A stretch of 26,889 nt of DNA from Plicaturopsis crispa FD-325 SS-3 (Eukaryota > Basidiomycota > Agaricomycetes > Amylocorticiales > Amylocorticiaceae). This document shows positions 19,894-26,889 of the stretch, piece after piece. The stretch spans positions 1 to 26,889 of the forward strand of contig KN832565.1 of NCBI GenBank assembly GCA_000827205.1, given 5' to 3'. Every line of letters begins with the position of its first letter. The first letter of the stretch is position 1. The position numbers and the translations under genes are program-made. The notes beneath the pieces are model-generated. The model did not search any database, was not told where the DNA came from, and was given only the letters and a program-made list of their open reading frames with translations.

Positions 19894-19953
19894 CTGTAGA
19901 TTGTGATGCAATGGGCGTGATTTTGGCGCTGTAGAAATAGAGCTAAGACTCAC
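19894..19953 (-). other. putative 5'UTR intron of F-box paralog 1
   Basis: On the minus strand a GTGAGT donor at 19953 and an ATCTACAG acceptor ending at 19894 define 60 nt. The acceptor lies three bases before the ATG. Paralog 2 has a similar arrangement, which argues that the leader intron is real. Confidence 0.5.
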
Positions 19954-20884
19954 GATAAACTTGGAAGGATGGATGCGTCTAGAGCAAGACAGTGAGCACC
20001 GCGATCACGATGATCTACGCGGGCGCTTTGCTTGAGCAGTCGTGAGGCCGTGCCACGCCTCGTGTTATTCTGCAAGAAATCTTGTTTGTACCGCGTGTCG
20101 AGTCGCGCAAAGGTAAAAAGACACGTACGATTGTGAGACGACACTCAGTACAACCCACACAGCTCTAGCAGTTAGTGCCAGCTACGTTGAGCTTGGATGG
20201 TGACTGTCGTGAGCAAACAACTGCACTTTCCGACTTCGAGCGGCAGAGTAAACTTCAAAGTCCGCGAATTTGTTGTGTAGACCGCGTTCAGCGACTCGGA
20301 TCGCGTTCACTTGCTCAGCGTTCTGCTTTTACCTCCTACGACCACTTCGAGGCGATGCACTCTTATATCCGCACCCGCTCACTGCTCCCGTGAGTTTTAA
20401 TGAGAAGGCATCGTTCACCCGCGTGCTGCGATCAAGCGCACAGTGCGCGCGCGCAGTCGCGTCGCACACGGATGTCCTGCGCATAGTTCCCAGAGGGTCG
20501 CAGAGGCGGTGGGAAGGAGGCGTCGTGCGTCAGAGAAAGCTACACTTGGTCGCACACCGATTGCGAGTGCTGTACATGTCTCAGTGGAGCACCCTGAGTA
20601 AGGCGAGCACCCTATAAAGCTCGAGCGAAATCACATATAATGGTTTTCGTACTTACATGCATCCTTGAGCCGGTTCACAGACGGTTTCCTTACCAGCCAG
20701 TGCAGAGCGCTCCTTGATCGCATCCGAGTCCACCAGGTTACTATGGACCTCCGACTCCAAGTCCTGCATCAGCGTGACATTGTACACGGGCGTTAACAGC
20801 TCAAACAATTCGTGTCAAACGATCTAAGAAACAGGTATACGTGAGTGGTGCATTTACAATAAAAGATTCGAGGGACAGGGATGA
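19954..20884. other. region between the two F-box paralogs
   Basis: This contains the upstream region of F-box paralog 1 and the downstream region of paralog 2. No independent gene is supported. On the minus strand at about 20657-20754 is a coding-like stretch (DLESEV, then DSDAIKERSALAG) behind a GATGCAG acceptor, which might be an extra 3' exon of paralog 2. Confidence 0.4.
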
Positions 20885-22351
20885 TCAAGTACGTACCTTC
20901 TGGTGGGACATGTAGTAGGGTGCTGGTTCCACACCGACATGTCTAGTCAGTGTGAGATGTACGATCGGGTTTCCAGCCTCTACGCGTTTCTTCGTCATGG
21001 GGAGGGGGTCGGGAAGCGCCCATCGCGCATCGTCACGATCTCGCACGTCAATAGCGAGAGTCCGTAGATTAGGCCAGAGCGCAACGTCCTCGAGATCTCT
21101 TAAAACCAACGATATCGGCTCGGTATTGAGGATCAGCGTGACGTCCGTAATATTCGGGAGTGCGCGTATGAGATCAACGGTGATCATGGGCACTTCGTCG
21201 TAGTAATACCAGTAGTTGTCATCCTCGTCGTACACGACTGTGCCATCTGATTCCACGCGATATTCTGGCCATCCCCAATGGCCATGAAGTGTAAGCGCAC
21301 GGAGGCCAGGATACGAGAGCCGTCCAGACTGAAGCGCGGAGGACAGATAGTCGAACTGATGGGGTGGCCCTGGGCCTTTGAGGACTAAATGTGTCAGCGA
21401 TGGGGTGGAAAGCGACCAGAGCACCTTCGACAAGTAGTCCTCTCGCATGCCCTGACTAGTAACGGCCTGCGGTCGGCAATATATTTCTAGTCGTGTTAAC
21501 AAAGGAAGCTCGGTTGGGGCGGCGGGTAGTGGTGCAGTCTCGTCGATCCACAATAGCCAGCATTGAATGACTAGCGTCTGCAGAAACTTCGCATGCGTCA
21601 GCCAGGAATGCAGGCTTAGAATGTGGCTGGTCGACGAGTCATTTTTTGCTCTATGGAAGCAGAAATATTTCAGCGACGGGCATGAGTCGGCAAAGTGGAG
21701 CCCAAGTAATCCGTAAGTGTCGAGTGCAACAGTGGTCAACCGTGGAGCACCGCCTGAGAATAATGGTATGGGAGATTCTAAAGGGCCATTCCAAGCCGCA
21801 CGAAATTCCCGCCGATCGAAAGAGGACGCAGGAAATATGCAGAGGCGCTGCAGATTAGGCGCGTGTAATTCAGAGATCAGATAGGCCCCTTCCACCGAGA
21901 AGCCGTATGCGACAAGGGAGGACCAGCGATATGTGTGTGGAAGAAGCATGCGAAAGAATGGCTCGCCATCGTTGTGGCCAGACACGATATCAAGCGGATG
22001 GGTGGATGACCGCTGGATGTAAGCGTCGAGGACCGATAGCGGGAACGACTCAGTGCGGCTGAGATCTGAGTGGATGCGCGCCCAAAGAGATGGCGTACCG
22101 ATAGAGACTACTCTCCAATGGCGCGATACGTGGGAGACGGTCACGATGGACGGCAACGTCCCTCTCCGAACTTCGGGCGGGCCCTCTGAGAATATCTTTG
22201 CGAGCAGTTCGTTCGGAAGGGACGAGATATCTCGAGGAGCGACGTGCGAACGTTGTTCTTCTAGACGGCACTCAGTCTTAGCAGACCCGGTGACGGAACT
22301 CCGTTCGAGTCTATTGGTCGGCGACCTTGCATTGCAAGTACCGGTGGACAT
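20885..22351 (-). CDS. F-box protein with LRR-like C-terminal region, paralog 2
   Basis: A single coding exon of 488 residues. The F-box lies at about residues 42-92: ISSLPNELLAKIFSEGPP, then VSHVSRHWR and TPSLWARIH. Downstream LRR-like segments mirror paralog 1 (LPLLTRLEIYCRPQ, LTHLVLKGPGPP, YPGLRALTLHGHWGW). An acidic, tyrosine-rich insertion, YDEDDNYWYYYDE, near residue 384 is absent from paralog 1. The likely role is substrate recognition for an SCF-type ubiquitin ligase. The start was chosen by comparison with paralog 1 and because a splice acceptor lies just upstream. The end is less sure: a strong GTACGT donor overlaps the last codons, so the C-terminus may continue in another exon. 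Confidence 0.83.
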   Translation of the reverse strand: MSTGTCNARSPTNRLERSSVTGSAKTECRLEEQRSHVAPRDISSLPNELLAKIFSEGPPEVRRGTLPSIVTVSHVSRHWRVVSIGTPSLWARIHSDLSRTESFPLSVLDAYIQRSSTHPLDIVSGHNDGEPFFRMLLPHTYRWSSLVAYGFSVEGAYLISELHAPNLQRLCIFPASSFDRREFRAAWNGPLESPIPLFSGGAPRLTTVALDTYGLLGLHFADSCPSLKYFCFHRAKNDSSTSHILSLHSWLTHAKFLQTLVIQCWLLWIDETAPLPAAPTELPLLTRLEIYCRPQAVTSQGMREDYLSKVLWSLSTPSLTHLVLKGPGPPHQFDYLSSALQSGRLSYPGLRALTLHGHWGWPEYRVESDGTVVYDEDDNYWYYYDEVPMITVDLIRALPNITDVTLILNTEPISLVLRDLEDVALWPNLRTLAIDVRDRDDARWALPDPLPMTKKRVEAGNPIVHLTLTRHVGVEPAPYYMSHQKVRT

Positions 22352-22353
22352 TG

Positions 22354-22424
22354 CTGCAGGTAGTATTGCATTTATGTAGCGCGGTTTGAACGTGGCACAA
22401 TTAAGACGCAAATCTTGTATTTAC
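22354..22424 (-). other. putative 5'UTR intron of F-box paralog 2
   Basis: On the minus strand GAG|GTAAAT at 22424 and an ACCTGCAG acceptor ending at 22354 give 71 nt, finishing two bases before the ATG, as in paralog 1. Confidence 0.5.
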
Positions 22425-23060
22425 CTCAGGGTAACAGGAGATGAGACTCTCGATTGGCGAGCAAAGGATGCCCGGGACCGTACGCAGCAGAACTTGCGAG
22501 CGCGTCACACGAGAATCTATCGACATTGGTCGTCGTTAAAGCCTAGGTTTGAGGCGAGATATGAAGTTTGATGCACGTACACAGTATCACGATAAGTTCA
22601 GCCAGCGCTCGGCAAAGTAGCGTTCAAAAAGGTGTCGATAACCTGCGGGAAATCAATGAAAGCAACGTTAACAGATACTATAGATGACTGTGATTAAAGC
22701 ATACAGAAACCAGTGTCGTATACGAAACAGATGCAAAGATAGTCCCGATATACAAGAACTTGTCTCTTCGTATCTTAAAATCTTGGGAGCCCAGTCTTGC
22801 AGCGAGAGGCAGGTGGCAGTTTCGCTCAGAAATTATAGGTTCGCAAACCGCGGCGCGGTGGACGCGTGCACGCGTGGCACCCAAAACTTGGACGCAAGAG
22901 TTCGACTCCCCTAGCCAGCCCACACGATATCTACGGAAGACAGTCGTTCCGATCTATAGGACCATGCCAGCTCTGTCTGTTTCTACTACTTTGTCTAGCT
23001 CAAGCTCTTCGTAAAAGTCCTCTAAATCTGCATGGATTCAATACAACACGAACAAAAATC
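22425..23060. other. shared upstream region of two divergent F-box genes
   Basis: About 640 bp separate the minus-strand F-box paralog 2 from the plus-strand F-box/zinc-finger gene, so it must hold both promoters. I see no clear TATA box. Open frames in it are short and unfamiliar. A stretch near 22890 with TTCGACTCCC looks a little like a tRNA T-arm but does not fold. Confidence 0.45.
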
Positions 23061-25619
23061 ATGACTCCGAGTCGACGCACGTCGTCTCGTTGGCACACTC
23101 GCCCTGCCACAACCCAACTTTCACAGCAGCCCGAAGACGAGGACCATGGTGGCCCACCGGTTCTGACACCAGCAAAGCGTCCAAGGAAACGTGCAAAGGC
23201 AACCGTAAAAGGCACGGTGGGAGACGAGAAGCCGAAACTGAGAGGAAACCGAGGAAAGCTGGTTAATTTTACGGAAATGCCCCTCGATATTCTTTTTGAG
23301 GTGCGCCTGTGGTCTTTCACAACCTCATGGCGCAGGCGTTGACGAGAACATTGGTGGACAGATATTCGGGCATATGCAGCCGCAGGAAATACTCCGACTC
23401 GCGCGTACCACCAAGCCCTTACGCGCTATCCTCATGAACCGACGCACCGCGATTTCAATCTGGAAGTCTGCTTTCGCAAACTGCCCTGGCATACCCGACT
23501 GTCCGGCCGATATGACTGAGCCCCAGCATGCAAATCTTCTGTTCTCGAATTATTGCCATGTACTTAGCCCTTTCTCTTATGCGTTCTCCTAGTGCGTTGC
23601 TCAGATTCTCGCAGCTGTGTTCGAAACCGAATGCCAAAGCCTTTTGGATGCTTAGAATCAGGTACTGCGCGCACTGTGCGGATGAAAAGTCTGCCATTCC
23701 CCTGCATTCTTCTAGATTCTCCGTGGCATTGACCCGCAATCCTAGTTCCGCCAACTACGACGATATTATAATGCCTCATGTTGACTGCGTTATCTGGGAG
23801 GCTATTAGAATGCGGGGCCGGTGTAAGCATGATATGATACCTTGCAGGGCTACATGCAGTACTAACTGTATGACACTAGTTGGCATTCCGGATTTCGTAT
23901 ATGGCGTTCCAGGTTACCCACCGGGCAGTCTGGTCGAATTTACACGCGCGCACGATGCCTTACCCTCTGAAGAGGCGAGAGAAGCCTTTCGGGAGCAATG
24001 CAGAGAACGGCTGCTAGCAAATTGCACGGTATGTCTCACTGATAACAATCGTCTCAAGCAGCATCAATGGTCTGACATCAGCATGCGGTAGCATGGCGAT
24101 GCTTGCAAGGCATGGGTCCGAATGCAGAGAGACGAGCGCTCGCAGGAGCTGGAGGAGACAAGGAACCGCAGATACAACGAGTGAGTCCTGCACAATTCGC
24201 TATGCGCCTTTCCCCTTACATTTCACTGTTTTTGCAGCATTGTCAAAAAGCTTTTAGCTATCGGGTACGGGTCCGAGCTAGGTACGATGAAGTCCCGCGA
24301 ATTTCTCAACCACGACAAGGTGAAACAGGCAAAGGAGCTTACAGATCGCGGTACGTACTACCTGCTACTTATCGAGACCGTTATCTTATGTCACGGCCAC
24401 TGTTGGCAGAATGGCAACGCATTAGACCCGACATTGTTGATTACATTGAGCAACGAAAAGAGGAACTGTATCAACATCAGCGAGCATTGCGGATGCGTGC
24501 TGCGGTTCATATTCTCCGAACTCTCGTCGACAAACATAACATGAGTCGGCCCTCCGATGAGCGCGTCATGGCCGTCGCCGACATTTGCCTATTACCGCCC
24601 TTCAAATCGGTGATTGTGGATACCCCACTGGATTTCCCCGTCACCGAAGCGAGCTTTAGAGACGCCATGCAACAGCTACCACGCCTCACTACGGAATGGT
24701 TTCAGAGGAGCATCGACCATCTCTCCGCGCGCCTCGCAGCCGTCGACATCGAAGAATCCCCCGGACCACCTTCATCCGACAAACCTTCATTTGACTTCGC
24801 TACCTCGTGGTTTCGCTGCATACCTTATGCATGCTGCCTGGCGGACCCGTGCCAGGGTACCGACATTGTGACCCATCACCACAAAAATGTCACCCTGCGG
24901 AGCGACGAGGAAGCCGGATCTGTGTACAATGATTTTCGCGACGTATTCTCCATGCTCCGGCATGGGCCATGGAGAACGGAGTTGTTTGAGCCCATGCGCG
25001 GGCTGGCGGACCTTGTGCGCACATGCGGGCTTGATCCAGGTGTGGCCACGGCTGCGGAGATGGACACACTCGATCCGTGGATGCTGTGCAGTACGTGCAA
25101 GAAGGTGCGCGAGGACGAAAAATTCGAGTTCGAGGTTTTCCATTGGAGGGCGGCGGTAGGTCCTATGTTTTCTGTCGCACCATGAACGACTTGGCTCATT
25201 GTTGTTTGCGTTGCAACCGCCTAGGTCGCACATGTCTCGCATAAACATGGGATGCCGGACTCGCCCCCTGTCGTCTGGTCTGTGCTTAACGAGGAGCAGA
25301 CCGAGCACGCGCGAGAACAAGTCCTCCGGCAGCGCCGAGACCCGGCAGTCAAAATGTATACTTGCATGCGGTGCAGAGAACGAATGCCGTGCGGGGAGGA
25401 TGAAATTGATCTTACCCGCCATCTTCACCACATGTGCGTATCACTGCCATTTGTCCAGCCCACATACTAATTGTTCAACAACGTTTTTTCTCTCCTGACA
25501 GACATGGAGTTGTCGATGCGGAGATTAGGCTCGATGATTTCTCTGAGCTGCATGGGCCCCCTACTGCGCCTCAGGACAAAATCCTATTGCCTTTATCCTT
25601 ATTCCAATTCTTCGATTGA
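23061..25619 (+). CDS. F-box protein with zinc ribbon and two C-terminal C2H2-like fingers (9 exons)
   Basis: Exons are 23061-23300, 23362-23559, 23615-23822, 23880-24028, 24092-24180, 24238-24350, 24410-25155, 25225-25433 and 25502-25619, with introns of 55-69 nt; every junction keeps frame, giving 689 residues. A basic patch, KRPRKRAK (39-46), may be a nuclear signal. The F-box spans about 70-118 (LVNFTEMPLDILFE, then IFGHMQPQEILRLAR) and is split by intron 1. A cysteine pair motif follows: C145-x2-C148-x15-C164-x2-C167. A charged segment (RDERSQELEETRNRRYND, then AIGYGSELG) leads to a helical region. Two C2H2-like fingers end the protein: C559/C562 with H584 and H587 or H589, and C628/C631 with H647/H652. 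This layout is common in agaricomycete F-box proteins. A role in SCF ubiquitin ligation is likely by family; the substrate is unknown. The 57-nt intron at 23823-23879 is in frame, so its use is less certain than the others. Confidence 0.8.
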
Positions 25620-26001
25620 GCCTAATGCATGATGTAGTCCTCCTTCACCTTCTTGAGTCCCAGTGCAGTCTCTTTCATGTGTGTCGTTTCTTCCTCCGAG
25701 TCGCTGGCATTCGACGGCTCTAGCCTCTCTTTTTGCACTCAGATGTATACTTATGAACTCGTTTATTCGCTTGATGTTATTTCCTCCTCGTTTAGTACAC
25801 AAAAATAATACAACCTGACAACCGTCTTACCTTCTGAGACCGAGTGTCTGAGTAAGTATGCAGAAAGAGAAATCGGTTTCGACTGAATATGAGGAATATG
25901 ATCTGATACATCTGGGAAAATAGGAAGCACATGAGTATCGTCATGAAGACGGTGAGAGATATGTACGCACTCAACGAAAGAATCATTTGGACCAGACCAT
26001 C
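25620..26001. other. spacer between converging genes
   Basis: The region is less GC-rich than its surroundings and holds the 3' ends of the F-box/zinc-finger gene and of the partial minus-strand gene. Open frames are short and unfamiliar; I see no gene. Confidence 0.5.
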
Positions 26002-26889
26002 TCATCCCGTCGCAATGTGTGACTGCTCGCTCGCGCAGTCAGACAAGTCGCCAAAATCCGCGGAACTGACCACGCGGGGGAGGTGGTAAAGCTCCAAGTG
26101 AACTTGCTGCTGCAGCCAGCCGAGGTCAGCACCGCTGGGTAGGTACTGTCGGTCCCACCTCACAACGAGACGCTTGAGAGGACACTCTGCAGCGATGCGT
26201 GCTGCAACGAGGTCCGAGAGCCTGTCCTCCTCCGTTGGATGATAGGACTTCAAGTTGAGGACTAAAAATCGTAGACATGGCCATGGTGCGCGCGTCTCGC
26301 CGGGGAGTCGCTCGAGGCTCGCCGTCAGTGACGAAAGATGGAATGTTGCAGTTTGGACCGCTACGACGGCGTGCGTGATGCTGGGAAATACACGCACGAG
26401 GGCGGCCGTAGGCTCTGCTCCGTGAAGGTGTAGGGCGCGTATCCGCGGGAACGGATCGCGGCCATTGTCGAGTTGTGTTTTGAGCCACATAGCAAAGCGG
26501 TCAAGCTCTTCAGGACAAGCATTGCGGAACTTCAGACATTCGAGGGCCGGCGTCATGATGCAGGTGCAGACCAAGACTAATCGAGTGTACAGATCGTGTC
26601 GTTGACGGATCCCACGGATGTCGAGAGTTTCGAGCGATGGGACTGTGACCGCAGAGCGGGCATCCCAGAAGTTGAATCGTGCGATGTCGATGATCAGCTT
26701 CTTCAGTGACAACATACGGGAGACCACCTTCTGGGCCGTACCGATTGATCCCTCCTCGTCGTCGGTGCATCCTCGGGAAAGGTTAAGTACCGTGATAGAC
26801 TCGAACGTGCTGGCAGGGAGACGGCATACCGAGAAGGTGTCCCCTGCGAAGTTGAGTGATGACAAGAGCGGGCAGCTACCCTTGAATAT
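26002..26889 (-). CDS. F-box/LRR-like protein, C-terminal part only (runs off window)
   Basis: The minus-strand frame is open from the window edge to a stop at 26002, 295 residues, with no start in view. The visible part has the regular spaced hydrophobic segments of basidiomycete F-box proteins: CPLLSSLNFAGDTF, ITVLNLSRGC, VPSLETLDIRGI, TPALECLKFRNA and PRIRALHLHGAEP. The F-box itself would lie upstream, beyond the window, so the family name rests on the C-terminal pattern alone. It belongs to a different subgroup from the two paralogs at 18430-22351. Confidence 0.65.
   Translation of the reverse strand: MFKGSCPLLSSLNFAGDTFSVCRLPASTFESITVLNLSRGCTDDEEGSIGTAQKVVSRMLSLKKLIIDIARFNFWDARSAVTVPSLETLDIRGIRQRHDLYTRLVLVCTCIMTPALECLKFRNACPEELDRFAMWLKTQLDNGRDPFPRIRALHLHGAEPTAALVRVFPSITHAVVAVQTATFHLSSLTASLERLPGETRAPWPCLRFLVLNLKSYHPTEEDRLSDLVAARIAAECPLKRLVVRWDRQYLPSGADLGWLQQQVHLELYHLPRVVSSADFGDLSDCASEQSHIATG

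Noticed and set aside
20175-20617. Overlapping plus-strand frames between the F-box paralogs
   Set aside because: No recognised domain and Arg/Ser/Leu-rich composition; likely chance frames in the shared flank.
22850-22925. Possible tRNA because of a TTCGACTCCC motif
   Set aside because: The flanking bases do not pair as a T-stem and no acceptor or anticodon stem fits.

Overview
The window is nuclear DNA from a fungus, very probably a basidiomycete of the Agaricomycetes (polypore or mushroom type). The reasons are GC-rich genes cut by very short GT-AG introns (mostly 49-72 nt, often with a CTNAC branch site), and gene families typical of that group: MYND-finger proteins with a helical N-terminal region, F-box proteins with leucine-rich C-terminal halves, and a basidiomycete-type protein starting MTEYDYSP. 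The genus cannot be read from the sequence alone.

Layout. 1-860: no convincing gene; a strong hairpin. 1030-3050: MYND gene 1 with a 5'UTR intron. 3051-6605: gene-poor DNA with a small decayed coding remnant and a head-to-tail duplication of a ~1.3 kb non-coding unit (3966-5341 and 5342-6605). 6606-8978: upstream region and a two-exon gene for a basic, His/Ser/Arg-rich protein; its single intron is 928 nt and filled with degenerate repeats. 8979-9811: pyrimidine-rich, G-poor DNA. 9812-15192: two complete tandem copies of a ~2.7 kb unit, each with one MYND gene (genes 2 and 3). 15193-17337: gene-poor DNA containing a 780-bp element with 137-bp terminal inverted repeats and a 9-bp target duplication, which fits a non-autonomous Mutator-like element. 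17338-18302: a short-chain dehydrogenase/reductase-like gene with a frameshift. 18430-22424: two paralogous F-box genes on the minus strand, each with a short 5'UTR intron just before the ATG. 23061-25619: a plus-strand, nine-exon F-box gene with two C-terminal C2H2-like zinc fingers. 26002-26889: the C-terminal part of another minus-strand F-box/LRR-like gene running off the window.

Nothing here forms an operon or an evident pathway. The theme is lineage-specific expansion: MYND and F-box paralogs in tandem, with decayed coding fragments, duplicated non-coding blocks, a cut-and-paste transposon and a possible excision scar. This looks like a birth-and-death region rather than a conserved housekeeping block. 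I found no rRNA, CRISPR array or convincing tRNA. Exon structures were worked out by hand from splice signals, reading-frame continuity and comparison between paralogs; they have not been checked against transcripts.
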